Assembly (NCBI RefSeq): GCF_001708505.1
Contig: NZ_CP015992.1
Coordinates: 3,100,001-3,164,000 of the forward strand
DNA length: 64,000 nucleotides
Reading direction: 5' to 3'
From: Pseudomonas sp. TCU-HL1
GTDB taxonomy: Bacteria; Pseudomonadota; Gammaproteobacteria; Pseudomonadales; Pseudomonadaceae
The notes below the pieces were generated by a model that worked only from the letters and a program-made list of their open reading frames with translations, was not told where the DNA came from and did no database searches. Shown here in pieces: positions 1-8,786 of this stretch (positions are counted from its first letter, which is position 1; every line of letters starts with the position of its first letter). Made by a program: the position numbers and the translations under genes.

Positions 1-1121
1 AGATCATTTTCGGTGCCGGATGCCGGCACAATGTCGGCAATTACGCGAGTACCTTCGGCGCACGCAAGGTGCTGGTGGTGTCCGACCCCGGCGTGCAAGC
101 CGCGGGCTGGGTCGCCGATGTGGAAGCCAGCCTCCAGGCCCAGGGCATCGACCATTGCCTGTACACCCGGGTATCGCCCAACCCCCGCGTGGAGGAGGTG
201 ATGGAAGGGGCCGACTTCTACCGCACCATGGGGTGCAACGTGATCGTCGCCGTGGGTGGAGGCAGCCCCATGGACTGCGCCAAGGGCATTGGCATCGTCG
301 TCGCCCATGGCCGCAACATCCTCGAGTTCGAAGGCGTGGACACCCTGACCGTGCCCAGCCCGCCGCTGATTCTGATCCCCACTACCGCCGGCACCTCGGC
401 CGACGTGTCGCAGTTCGTGATCATTTCCAACCAGCAGGAACGGATGAAGTTCTCCATCGTCAGCAAGGCGGTGGTGCCCGATGTGTCGTTGATCGACCCG
501 GAAACCACCCTGAGCATGGACCCGTTCCTCTCTGCCTGTACCGGCATCGACGCCCTGGTGCATGCCATCGAGGCCTTCGTTTCCACGGGGCACGGCCCGC
601 TCACCGACCCCCATGCGCTGGAGGCCATGCGCCTGATCAACGGCAACCTGGTGGCGATGATTGCCAATCCCCAGGACATCGCCCTGCGCGAGAAAATCAT
701 GCTCGGCAGCATGCAGGCCGGGCTGGCCTTCTCCAACGCCATTCTCGGCGCGGTGCATGCCATGTCCCACAGCCTGGGCGGCTTCCTCGACCTGCCTCAC
801 GGCCTGTGCAACGCGGTACTGGTCGAGCACGTGGTGGCCTTCAACTACAGCGCCGCGCCGGAGCGTTTCAAGGTGATCGCCGAAACCTTCGGCATCGATT
901 GCCGTGGCCTGACCCATAACCAGGTACGCCAGCGCCTGGTGGAACACCTGGTGACGCTCAAGCATGCCGTGGGCTTCCACGAGACCCTGAGCCTGCATGG
1001 CGTCGGCACATCCGACATTCCCTTCCTCTCGCGTCATGCCATGGACGACCCCTGCATCCTCACGAACCCGCGTGAATCCAGCCAGCGGGATGTCGAGGTG
1101 GTGTATGCCGAGGCCCTCTGA
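1..1121 (+). CDS. ercA: ErcA-like iron-containing alcohol dehydrogenase (5' truncated by window)
   Basis: This is the C-terminal part of a type III (Fe-dependent) alcohol dehydrogenase. The open frame runs to the left edge: codons from base 3 read IIFGAGCRHNVGNY, so the true start lies outside the window. The nucleotide-binding GGGSPMDCAKG motif, the PTTAGTSADV stretch and the metal-ligand histidine region (AVHAMSHSLGG, LPHGLCNAV) are all visible. In P. aeruginosa ErcA sits next to a hybrid histidine kinase (ErcS') in the regulatory cascade for ethanol oxidation, and the same arrangement follows here with a 17-nt overlap. The role in ethanol-oxidation signalling is inferred from that synteny; the enzymatic substrate is not known. 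Confidence 0.85.
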   Translation, partial: IIFGAGCRHNVGNYASTFGARKVLVVSDPGVQAAGWVADVEASLQAQGIDHCLYTRVSPNPRVEEVMEGADFYRTMGCNVIVAVGGGSPMDCAKGIGIVVAHGRNILEFEGVDTLTVPSPPLILIPTTAGTSADVSQFVIISNQQERMKFSIVSKAVVPDVSLIDPETTLSMDPFLSACTGIDALVHAIEAFVSTGHGPLTDPHALEAMRLINGNLVAMIANPQDIALREKIMLGSMQAGLAFSNAILGAVHAMSHSLGGFLDLPHGLCNAVLVEHVVAFNYSAAPERFKVIAETFGIDCRGLTHNQVRQRLVEHLVTLKHAVGFHETLSLHGVGTSDIPFLSRHAMDDPCILTNPRESSQRDVEVVYAEAL

Positions 1122-2442
1122 CGACCCGCGCGACGCCCTGACGGGGCTGCTCGGCCTGGGCAGCCACTCGGCGCGCAAGAGCCATTACCCCGAGTTGCTG
1201 GCGCGCCTGGAGGAGCTGGAGGCCGAGCGCAACCGCTACCAGACCCTCAATGACGAACTGGAGCAACGCGTGCTGGACCGCACCCGCGAACTCCAGGCGC
1301 TGAACGAGCAGCTGCGCGAGGCGCGGGACGCCGCCGAGGCCGCCAACCTGAGCAAGGACAAGTACCTGGCCGCAGCCAGCCACGATCTGCTGCAACCGCT
1401 GAACGCTGCGCGCTTGCTGGTTTCCACCCTGCGCGAGCGCGCGCTGCCGGCGTCCGAGCAACAGCTGGTGGAGCGCACCCACCAGGCGCTGGAAGGGGCC
1501 GAGGACCTGCTGACCGACCTGTTGGATATTTCCAAGCTGGACCAGGCCGCGATCAAGCCGGACCTGGATGTCTACCAACTGGGCGAGGTGCTCGGCCCGC
1601 TGGCTTCGGAGTTCGAGAGCGTGGCCGATGCCGCAGGACTGGCGTTGCGGGTGCGCATTCCGCGTCTGTGCATCAGCACCGATTTCCGCCTGCTGACGCG
1701 CATCCTGCGCAACTTCCTCAGCAATGCCTGCCGCTACACCGAACGCGGACACATATTGCTCGGCGCCAGACGGCGCGGCGACCGCTTGCGGCTGGAGGTG
1801 TGGGACAGCGGGCGGGGGATTCCGGCGGACCAGTTGGAGGCGATCTTCCTCGAATTCAACCAGCTGGATGTGGGCCGCGCCGCCGAGCGCAAGGGCGTCG
1901 GCCTGGGCCTGGCCATCGTCGACCGCATCGCCAGCATGCTGGATTACCGGGTTCAGGTGCGCTCGCAACTGGGGCGTGGCTCGGTGTTCAGCATCGAGGT
2001 GCCCCTGGCGCAAACCCAGCCGGAGGTGCGAGCCCTCGTGGAAGCACGCCCGGTGACCGGTGACCCGCTGCCCGGCCAGCGACTGCTGGTGGTGGACAAC
2101 GAACCGGGCATCCTCGAAAGCATGTCCGCGCTGCTGGGCCAGTGGGGCTGCGAAGTGCTCACCGCCACCGACCTGCCCAGTGCCCAGGAAGTGCTGCAGG
2201 GCCAGGCGCCGGATCTGATCCTGGTCGACTACCACCTGGACCACGGCGTTGTGGGCTGCGACCTGATCCTGGCCCTGCGCCAGCGTTTCGCCCGTGAGGT
2301 GCCGGCGGTGATCATCACCGCCGACCGCAGCGACCAGTGCCGGCGCAAGCTGCAGCGACTGGGCGTGCCCTTGCTCAACAAGCCGGTGAAACCGGGCAAG
2401 CTGCGGGCGGCGATCAGTCAGTTGATCGGCAAGGCCGACTGA
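1105..2442 (+). CDS. ercS': ErcS'-like hybrid sensor histidine kinase
   Basis: A cytosolic hybrid kinase of about 445 aa without membrane segments. A short N-terminal coiled coil (about residues 25-75) leads into a HisKA domain with the phospho-accepting H box ASHDLLQPLN. The HATPase domain follows, with the N box NFLSNACRYT, G1 DSGRGI and G2 GVGLGLAI. The C-terminus is a receiver domain with LLVVDNEPG, phospho-Asp LVDYHL and Lys NKPVKPG. I chose ATG 1105 because it gives a short overlap with ercA and removes an upstream extension with no kinase similarity. The pairing matches PA1991-PA1992 of P. aeruginosa, where the kinase acts in the ethanol-oxidation regulatory network. The input signal is unknown. 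Confidence 0.8.
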   Translation: MPRPSDDPRDALTGLLGLGSHSARKSHYPELLARLEELEAERNRYQTLNDELEQRVLDRTRELQALNEQLREARDAAEAANLSKDKYLAAASHDLLQPLNAARLLVSTLRERALPASEQQLVERTHQALEGAEDLLTDLLDISKLDQAAIKPDLDVYQLGEVLGPLASEFESVADAAGLALRVRIPRLCISTDFRLLTRILRNFLSNACRYTERGHILLGARRRGDRLRLEVWDSGRGIPADQLEAIFLEFNQLDVGRAAERKGVGLGLAIVDRIASMLDYRVQVRSQLGRGSVFSIEVPLAQTQPEVRALVEARPVTGDPLPGQRLLVVDNEPGILESMSALLGQWGCEVLTATDLPSAQEVLQGQAPDLILVDYHLDHGVVGCDLILALRQRFAREVPAVIITADRSDQCRRKLQRLGVPLLNKPVKPGKLRAAISQLIGKAD

Positions 2443-2850
2443 GAGGCTGTGAAGATATGGCTGACCTTTGTCGGCCAGGCAAGGTCGACGGTCCGGAAAA
2501 AAGCTATGGCTTGATTCCTGTGTGCTTGAATCAGAGTTACCTGGTGCAGCTTCATTGCGCTGAGCCCAACGCGCCGCGATCACCCTGACCGGCCTGCTTC
2601 TGCTCATTCGCCGCAGCTGCCCTTCGCGGCAATCCCTGACCGGACACGAAGCGTTCGGCAGGGTAGGCAACGCGCTCCCCGGAGTTCGCTGAGCAACCTG
2701 AGGTTTCGGCCTCGAGCAGCAGGGGGTCAGATGATTATTCCAACGACGATGGACAGGGCGGGGGTACTGGATCGCCCGGATTGGGGAGAAGGCTGCGGAG
2801 TTCAGCCGCAGGTGACTGTGCGTCCGCATTCCGAGCGGAGCGTCGACTAG
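2443..2850. other. Intergenic stretch without a recognisable gene
   Basis: About 400 bp between the kinase and the ABC protein. I found no coding frame with family similarity, no strong terminator and no repeat shared with the rest of the window. It presumably holds the promoter of the downstream ABC gene, whose start lies at 2851 just after an in-frame stop. Confidence 0.4.
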
Positions 2851-4599
2851 ATGTCCCGGCCGGCAGCGAGGTTACGCTGGCAACTCCTGCGCCTGGTCCT
2901 GCCTTACTGGAGTTCCGACGAGAAGTGGAAGGTGCGGGGTTACACCCTGGCGCTGCTGCTGCTCACGCTCGCCCAGGTTGCGCTGGTGATCTGGGTGAAC
3001 TACTGGAACCGCGCGCTCTTCGACGCCCTGGAAGCGAGGTCGTTGAATCGCCTGATGGTGCAGATCGGCACCTTCCTGGTGATTCTCCTGCTGACCGTAG
3101 GCGTCACCGCGCTGCACATGCGGGTCAAGCGCTGGCTGCAACTGGACTGGCGCCAGTGGCTGACGGCGAGGGTGCTCGACAAGTGGATGGCCCACGGAAG
3201 CCACTACAAGTTGCAGCAGACCGAGGGCGAGCATGACAACCCCGATGGCCGCATCGCCGACGACATCCACGTCGTGACCGAGAGCGCGATTTCCCTGACC
3301 CACTCGCTGGTCTACTCGCTGCTGATCTTCGGCAGCTTCGCCGACATCCTGCTGACGGTCACCGGCAGCGCGAACGTCCCCGGCACCGGCCTGGTGGTGC
3401 CGGGTTACATGCTGATCCTGGCGCTGGCCTATGCCGGGGCCGGTACGCTGTTCGGCCTCATCCTCGGGCGCCCGCTGATCAGGACCACCAACAAGCTGCA
3501 ATCCGCGGAGGCGGACTTCCGCTTCGGCCTGGCCCACGCGAGGGAAAGCTCCGAGGCGATCGCGCTGATGCAGGGCGAGGAGGCGGAACGCCGGAACTCG
3601 ACAGCCTATTTCGCCGAACTGGGCCGGCGCTGGTATCGGCAGACCCTGGCCTATCTCGGCATCGTGTCGTTTTCATCGGGCTACGGTGTGCTCCTGCCGG
3701 TGTTCCCGATCCTTGTCATGGCGCCCCAGTACGTTGCCGGAGGCATGAGCCTCGGGGTGCTGATGCAGGCCGCGCAGGCGTTCCAGCAATTGACCTCAGC
3801 CCTGTCCTGGCCGATCGACAACCTCGCAGAACTGGCGCGCTGGCGCGCGTCGGCCGACCGGGTCATGAGCCTGTACAACGACCTGCTGGACCTGGAAGCG
3901 CAGGCGGCCGAGCCGCAGCAGCGCATCAGCCTGGCGCAGTCGCCGCAGGCGGAAATGGTGTTGCGCGATCTGTGCATCTCCAGCCCTGACGGGCAGGTTC
4001 TGATCGAAGGGCTCAACGTCGTGATCCAGCGCGGCGAGCGGGTGCTGATCTCCGGCGATCCGGCGGTCACCATCGGTCTGTTCAAGGTGCTGGCGGGTTT
4101 ATGGCCGTGGGGGCATGGGGAGGTCTGGCTGCCCGCCGGGCCGGCGATCTGCTTCCTGCCGCAACGGCCTTTCCTGCCGGTTGGCAGCCTGTGCGCGGTA
4201 CTGAGTTACCCGCAGCGGGCCGGCACCTTTGCCTCCAGTGCCATGCAGCAGGCCCTGGAGTGCGCCGGCATTGCCTGGCTGGCGCAGCGTCTGGATGAGG
4301 TCGACAACTGGCAGAGCGTACTGCCGCTGCGTGCGCAACAACGGCTGGCCATTGCCCGGCTGTTCCTGCAGCGGCCGGCTTGGGTGTTCATCGAGGAGGC
4401 GAGCAGCGCTTACGAGCCCAGGGGCGAGGAAGACTTCATGGACATGCTGCACCGAGAGTTGCCCGACTCGACGCTCTTGGCCATCAGCTTCCAGGCCGGC
4501 CTGGAGCGGCATTACCAACGCCGGCTGCTGCTCAATCACCTGCCGCAGCAGCCGCTTGCCGGTTATGGCGCGCCGTTGCGCTCGCTACGAAAAAGCTGA
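2851..4599 (+). CDS. SbmA/YddA-type ABC permease-ATPase fusion with degenerate ATPase motifs
   Basis: A 582-aa protein laid out like the YddA/BacA-related exporters: an N-terminal membrane domain of about six hydrophobic segments (residues 25-330), then a nucleotide-binding domain (about 365-570). The architecture, the AGLWPWG motif and the RPFLPVGSL Q-loop region are clear. However, every ATPase signature is altered. The Walker A position reads SGDPAVTIGLF with no GKS/T. The ABC signature is LPLRAQQRLAIAR instead of LSGGEQQR. Walker B ends FIEEASSAYE rather than LDEATSALD. The switch-histidine position reads AISFQAG. The frame is intact, so this is not an obvious pseudogene. It may be an ATPase-dead transporter or a regulator. 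Its last 15 bp overlap the convergent GH5 gene. Confidence 0.75.
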   Translation: MSRPAARLRWQLLRLVLPYWSSDEKWKVRGYTLALLLLTLAQVALVIWVNYWNRALFDALEARSLNRLMVQIGTFLVILLLTVGVTALHMRVKRWLQLDWRQWLTARVLDKWMAHGSHYKLQQTEGEHDNPDGRIADDIHVVTESAISLTHSLVYSLLIFGSFADILLTVTGSANVPGTGLVVPGYMLILALAYAGAGTLFGLILGRPLIRTTNKLQSAEADFRFGLAHARESSEAIALMQGEEAERRNSTAYFAELGRRWYRQTLAYLGIVSFSSGYGVLLPVFPILVMAPQYVAGGMSLGVLMQAAQAFQQLTSALSWPIDNLAELARWRASADRVMSLYNDLLDLEAQAAEPQQRISLAQSPQAEMVLRDLCISSPDGQVLIEGLNVVIQRGERVLISGDPAVTIGLFKVLAGLWPWGHGEVWLPAGPAICFLPQRPFLPVGSLCAVLSYPQRAGTFASSAMQQALECAGIAWLAQRLDEVDNWQSVLPLRAQQRLAIARLFLQRPAWVFIEEASSAYEPRGEEDFMDMLHRELPDSTLLAISFQAGLERHYQRRLLLNHLPQQPLAGYGAPLRSLRKS

Positions 4600-5712
4600 G
4601 GGCAACCAGCCCCGCTGGACGCATTCACGGAAGCACCAGGCTGGCGTGGTCTCGGTCTTGTAGCTCCAGAAGAACCAGCCCAGGTATTTCTCGTAGGTCA
4701 GCAGTTGCGCTGCGGCATAGCCGCGATAGGCAACGTCCTGCTGGAAACGGTCCATGTTTTCCAGGGCGTGATTGAACGGCCCTTCGGCCCAGAGCGAGAC
4801 GACTTTCAGGTCCAGGCCCAGGCTCCACTCGCCGCAATAGGCGGGGATGCCGAGTCGCTGAATGATCCCGTCGGCCTCGGTTTTCCACTGGCCGCTGGCC
4901 TTGTGGATGTGGGTATAGATATCGCTGTCGATGTCGCCGCGCTCGAAGCACTGGTAACGGTGGATGTCGAAAACCACGTTGGCGAACTCCGGCGGCTGCA
5001 TGAAGCCCAGGTACTGTTCGTAGTCGCGGAAACCGTCGTGGAAGACCACGCAGACCCGATCCGCGCCGCAGTGCCGGCGAATGCGCTGGTAGGCATCCTG
5101 GTTGTAGCTTTTGAGGTAGTCGGTCGGCACATCCCAGCGCGGCTCGTTGAGCACCTCGATGGCATGCAGCGCCGGTTCGCCCTGGTAGCGCTCGGCGAGG
5201 CGCTCCAGCACCTTCAGCGAGTGCTCGCGATATTGCGCATCGGTGTGCCATTCGCAGACATCCTTGATCCCGCCATTGTCGAATCCGTTCTGGCAGCCGG
5301 GTGCGGCGTGCAGGTCGAGGACGATCCTGATCTGCAGTTCCGCTGCCCAGGCGAACGCCCGGTCGAGTACCTCGATGCCGCCTTCGACAAAGGGGTGGCG
5401 GCTCTCGCCGTACTTGGCGTGGTAGGGGTAGTCCGGACCGAAGATCCAGTGCCCCACGGGGATGCGCACCGCATTGATTCCGCGCTCATGCAACCAGACG
5501 AAGTCTTCGCGGGTGATGAAGCTGTTCCAGTGCTGTCGCAGCCTTTCCGGGGCGCGGGTACCCATTTCGGCACACCAGGTGGTTTCGTCCGTCGCCTGCA
5601 ATCCCTCGAACAGGCTGGGGGTCATCCATTTTTCCAGTACCAGCCAGCCGCCGAGATTCACGCCGCGCAGCTTCTGTCCAGGGTTGGGGTGAGCGGGATT
5701 CTGCTGCGCCAT
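4585..5712 (-). CDS. GH5-family beta-glucanase-like glycoside hydrolase (cytosolic)
   Basis: A 375-aa (beta/alpha)8 glycosidase related to fungal-type exo-1,3-beta-glucanases. The N-terminus carries LRGVNLGGWLVLEKWM, typical of the subfamily. The acid/base Glu lies in EVLNEPRWD (about residue 192) and the nucleophile Glu in AYCGEWSLG (about 292); HAAPGCQNGFD and the conserved FDIHRYQ segment are also present. There is no signal peptide: the protein starts MAQQNPAHPNPG. Action inside the cell on a glucan or glucoside is therefore inferred. It is transcribed toward the ABC gene with overlapping 3' ends and has no obvious operon partner. The exact substrate cannot be read from the sequence. Confidence 0.8.
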   Translation of the reverse strand: MAQQNPAHPNPGQKLRGVNLGGWLVLEKWMTPSLFEGLQATDETTWCAEMGTRAPERLRQHWNSFITREDFVWLHERGINAVRIPVGHWIFGPDYPYHAKYGESRHPFVEGGIEVLDRAFAWAAELQIRIVLDLHAAPGCQNGFDNGGIKDVCEWHTDAQYREHSLKVLERLAERYQGEPALHAIEVLNEPRWDVPTDYLKSYNQDAYQRIRRHCGADRVCVVFHDGFRDYEQYLGFMQPPEFANVVFDIHRYQCFERGDIDSDIYTHIHKASGQWKTEADGIIQRLGIPAYCGEWSLGLDLKVVSLWAEGPFNHALENMDRFQQDVAYRGYAAAQLLTYEKYLGWFFWSYKTETTPAWCFRECVQRGWLPSAFS

Positions 5713-5836
5713 GAGGGCACTCCTTCGGTCTGCACGTTCGTCACCGGAATCATTCCGGGCCGTCTGTGCAAGCCTAGGTCATGGGCAGACGGCCGCCAGA
5801 GGCGAGGGCGAAAACCACAGTGGGCGGAGCCTCCAC

Positions 5837-5909
5837 GTAGGGTGCGCTGCGCGCACCGGCTCTTGTGCGTGGTGCCGATGCCTCAGTCGGTGCGCATGGC
5901 GCACCCTAC
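5837..5909. repeat. Inverted GTAGGGTGCGC palindrome pair
   Basis: The left arm GTAGGGTGCGCTGCGCGCAC (5837-5856) is matched by an inverted arm ending GGCGCACCCTAC at 5909. The same arms recur inside the ~247-bp repeats and at 34372, 40503 and 60327. It lies downstream of pobA and between convergently arranged ends, so it may act as a terminator or BIME-like element. Confidence 0.75.
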
Positions 5910-5921
5910 AGGGGAAAACCC

Positions 5922-7106
5922 TCACACGATCGCCTCATAGGGAAGCCCGACATAGTTCTCCGCGATGGTCCGGCGGCCGGCTTCGGAGCTGACGTAGTAG
6001 TCGAGCTCGGTCTGCTGCATGCGGCGGCCGAAGGCGTCGGTCTCCGGGAAGCGGTGCAGCAGCGAGGTCATCCACCAGGAGAAGCGCTCGGCCTTCCAGA
6101 TGCGCCGGAGGCAAATGGCGGAGTATTGTTCCAGCAGGTCGAGGCGACCTTCGTCATAGACCTTCATCAGGATGCGGAACAGCGTGTTCACGTCGCTGGC
6201 CGCCAGGTTCAGGCCCTTGGCGCCAGTGGGCGGGACGATGTGGGCGGCGTCGCCGAGCAGGAACAGGCGGCCGTACTGCATGGGTTCCACCACGAAGCTG
6301 CGCAGCGGGGCGATGCTCTTCTCGATGGAGGGGCCGGTGACCAGCTTGGCGGCGGTCTGTTCCGGCAGGCGACGCTTCAGTTCTTCCCAGAAGCGCTCGT
6401 CGGACCAGTCTTCCACCTTCTCCTCGGTCGACACCTGCACGTAGTAGCGGGTGCGAGTGGACGAACGCATGCTGCACAGGGCGAAGCCGCGTTCGTGGTT
6501 GGCGTAGATCAGTTCTTCGGCCACCGGCGGGGTATCGGCCAGCACGCCCAGCCAGCCGAAGGGGTAGACCCGTTCGAACTCCTTGAGCACGCCGGCGGGG
6601 ATGGATTTGCGCGAGACGCCGTGGAAGCCGTCGCAACCGGCGACGTAGTCGCAGTCGATGCGGGAGGTTTCACCGTTCTGCTCGAAGGTGACGTAGGGCG
6701 CGTCGGACTTCAGGTCGTGGGGCTGCACGTTGGCCGCGTTGTAGAAGCTGCGCGCGCCGCAGGCTTCGCGGGCCTCCATCAGGTCGCGGGTGACTTCGGT
6801 CTGGCCGTAGATCATCACGGTCTTGCCGCCGGTCAGGCCCTTGAGGTCGATGTGCTCGCGGCGGCCGTCGAACGCCAGTTCGAAGCCGTCGTGCACCAGG
6901 CCCTCGCGGTCCATGCGCGCGCTGACGCCGGCTTCGCGCAGCAGGTCCACCATGCCCTGTTCCAGCACCCCGGCGCGGATGCGGCCAAGGACGTAATCCG
7001 GGCTCTGGCGTTCGATGATGACGTTATCGATACCGGCCTTGTGCAGCAGTTGGCCGAGCAGAAGGCCGGACGGGCCGGCGCCGATGATGGCGACCTGAGT
7101 CTTCAT
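5922..7106 (-). CDS. pobA: 4-hydroxybenzoate 3-monooxygenase
   Basis: A 394-aa FAD-dependent aromatic hydroxylase that converts 4-hydroxybenzoate to protocatechuate with NADPH and O2. It has the N-terminal GAGPSGLLLG dinucleotide fold, the second FAD motif GDAAHIVPPTGAKGLN, the DG motif CDGFHGVSR, and the RIRAGVLEQG segment typical of PHBH. The start is the ATG at 7106, preceded by a GAGGA ribosome site and fitting MKTQVAIIG; an upstream in-frame extension is proline-rich and unrelated. An AACAACAATGAA stretch covers the start, resembling the A-rich Hfq/Crc target sites of Pseudomonas catabolic mRNAs. It is divergent from pobR. Confidence 0.97.
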   Translation of the reverse strand: MKTQVAIIGAGPSGLLLGQLLHKAGIDNVIIERQSPDYVLGRIRAGVLEQGMVDLLREAGVSARMDREGLVHDGFELAFDGRREHIDLKGLTGGKTVMIYGQTEVTRDLMEAREACGARSFYNAANVQPHDLKSDAPYVTFEQNGETSRIDCDYVAGCDGFHGVSRKSIPAGVLKEFERVYPFGWLGVLADTPPVAEELIYANHERGFALCSMRSSTRTRYYVQVSTEEKVEDWSDERFWEELKRRLPEQTAAKLVTGPSIEKSIAPLRSFVVEPMQYGRLFLLGDAAHIVPPTGAKGLNLAASDVNTLFRILMKVYDEGRLDLLEQYSAICLRRIWKAERFSWWMTSLLHRFPETDAFGRRMQQTELDYYVSSEAGRRTIAENYVGLPYEAIV

Positions 7107-7268
7107 TGTTGTTGTCCTCTTGAAGGGGGGCGGTGGCCGTCGCAAGGCAATCGAGGCTCACCTGTCGTTGTGATGCGCCTGTATTTTTGGTGGATAGGTG
7201 TTGGCTTTGAAGGCAATATCCAACGGCATTCATGGACTTTTCGCTGATTACTGCGTTTGGAGGCCTGC

Positions 7269-8138
7269 GTGACCCGATCGGCTCATACCCCGGTTCCGGT
7301 GTTCAAGCTCTATGGCGAAACGGCCGCGTGGCCTACGCCTGACCTGATCCATTGGGAGTCCATCGAATCCCGCAGCCGGTTGCACGAATGGGAAATCAAG
7401 CCGCACCAGCACGGCGACCTGGTGCAGGTGCTGTATGTGCGCTCCGGCCGCGCCGAGCTGGAAGTGGAAGGGCAGGTGAGCCGCATCGAACGGGCCGCGC
7501 TGCAGGTGGTTCCTGCATTGTGCGTACACGGTTTTCGCTTTTCCGACGACGTCGATGGCCATGTGCTGACCCTGGCGCAGCCGCTGGTGGAGCAGGTGGC
7601 CGGGCTGCTGGACAGTCAGGCGTTGCTCGCGCCGGCCTGCTTCGCCGCCGGCGACAGCCAGCCCTATCTGGATACCCTGTTCGAGGCCATCAGCCGCGAG
7701 TACGCGCAGCAGGCACCGGGACGTGAGCTGATGCTGCAATCGCTGATCAGCGTATTGCTGGTGTGGATCGGCCGCTGCTCCCTGGAACAGTCCCGCTCCG
7801 AAGCGCAGCAGCAGGATCGTGGCCGCCTGCACCTGCATGCGTTCACCCAGCAGCTGGAGCAACACTTCCGCGAGCACCTGCCCATCGAACAGTACGCCCA
7901 GCGCCTGGGCATCAGCGCGGCCCACCTCAATGCCCTATGCCGGCGCCTGGCGGGGCAGTCGGCACTGCAGATGATCAACCAGCGCCTGCTGCTGGAAGCC
8001 AAGCGCTGTCTGGTCTACACGGCGATGACGATTAATCAGGTATCGGACAGCCTGGGCTTCTCGGAACCGGCTTACTTCTCCCGCTTCTTCAAGCGCGGGA
8101 CGGGGCAGTCGCCGAAGGCGTTCCGGATTTCCCGCTGA
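7269..8138 (+). CDS. pobR: AraC-family activator of pobA
   Basis: A 289-aa AraC/XylS-type regulator with an N-terminal cupin-like sensor domain (HEWEIKPHQHGDLVQVLYV) and a C-terminal double helix-turn-helix (about 190-285, ending FSRFFKRGTGQSPKAFR). It is divergently transcribed from pobA, the classic pobR position in pseudomonads, and is inferred to activate pobA with 4-hydroxybenzoate. I chose GTG 7269 because the Shine-Dalgarno TGGAGG lies 5 nt upstream. The alternative TTG at 7257 has no ribosome site. The operator is presumably in the 162-bp gap shared with pobA. Confidence 0.88.
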   Translation: MTRSAHTPVPVFKLYGETAAWPTPDLIHWESIESRSRLHEWEIKPHQHGDLVQVLYVRSGRAELEVEGQVSRIERAALQVVPALCVHGFRFSDDVDGHVLTLAQPLVEQVAGLLDSQALLAPACFAAGDSQPYLDTLFEAISREYAQQAPGRELMLQSLISVLLVWIGRCSLEQSRSEAQQQDRGRLHLHAFTQQLEQHFREHLPIEQYAQRLGISAAHLNALCRRLAGQSALQMINQRLLLEAKRCLVYTAMTINQVSDSLGFSEPAYFSRFFKRGTGQSPKAFRISR

Positions 8139-8156
8139 CGGGCTTGCAACGACATT

Positions 8157-8254
8157 TGTAGGGGCGAATTCATTCGCCAAGGGCAGCGAAGCTGCCCTAT
8201 CAAGCCTCCCGGGGCAGACCTTCGGCCTGCTTGGCGAATGAATTCGCCCCTACA
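8157..8254. repeat. REP palindrome pair between convergent genes
   Basis: TGTAGGGGCGAATTCATTCG at 8157 is mirrored by an inverted copy ending at 8254, with internal GGGCAGCGAAGCTGCCC hairpins. It lies between the converging pobR and doxX genes and could serve as a bidirectional terminator. It also represents an unoccupied form of the REP site that the ~247-bp elements interrupt. Confidence 0.8.
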
Positions 8255-8273
8255 GGATTGAGATCGTCTGACC

Positions 8274-8786
8274 TCAATCCTGATACCGCCGCGCGATCAG
8301 GTGGTCGATGGACAACACCCCCGGCCCCTGGCTGATCAGCAGGAGCAGGCTGGCGGCCCAGACGCCGTGGGTGGGGTAGGCATCCGGGTAGACGAAGGTC
8401 TGGATGACCAGCGTCATGCCCAGCAGGGCCAGGGCCGAGAAGCGCGTCGCCAGGCCGAGCAGGATCAGCAGCGGAAAGAAGTGCTCGGAAAACGCCGCCG
8501 CATGGGCGGCCAGTTCCGGCGAAAGGAAGGGCAGCTTGTATTCGTCGGTGAACAGCGGGATCGCCGAGGCGGAGAGGTGCGGAACACCTAGCTGGAAGGT
8601 GCCTTCCACGAGGTCGATGGCCAGGCCTTCCACCTTGGTCTGCCCCGATTTCCAGAAGATCGCCGCAATCGAGAAGCGGGCAACCAGAGCCACCAGGCTG
8701 TAGGGAATCCGCTTGCACAGCTCGATGGCCTGGAGCACCAGCTTCACCGGCAGGTGGCTGTCGTGGATCTGGCGGGTGGCGTTCAT
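8274..8786 (-). CDS. DoxX-family membrane protein of bufferin operon
   Basis: A 170-aa integral membrane protein with four hydrophobic segments (around residues 30-48, 85-103, 108-127 and 137-155), matching the DoxX family. It is the last gene of a four-gene operon; its start overlaps the stop of the DUF2063 gene by 4 nt. DoxX proteins commonly accompany DUF2282/DUF692/DUF2063 (bufferin or HvfABCD-type) loci. Its function there is not established; a redox or membrane-quinone role is often proposed. Confidence 0.85.
   Translation of the reverse strand: MNATRQIHDSHLPVKLVLQAIELCKRIPYSLVALVARFSIAAIFWKSGQTKVEGLAIDLVEGTFQLGVPHLSASAIPLFTDEYKLPFLSPELAAHAAAFSEHFFPLLILLGLATRFSALALLGMTLVIQTFVYPDAYPTHGVWAASLLLLISQGPGVLSIDHLIARRYQD

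Noticed and set aside
1060..2829. Long open frame on the minus strand (589 codons) opposite the kinase gene
   Set aside because: Gln/His/Arg-rich composition typical of an antisense frame in GC-rich DNA. The plus strand has a fully motif-supported kinase.
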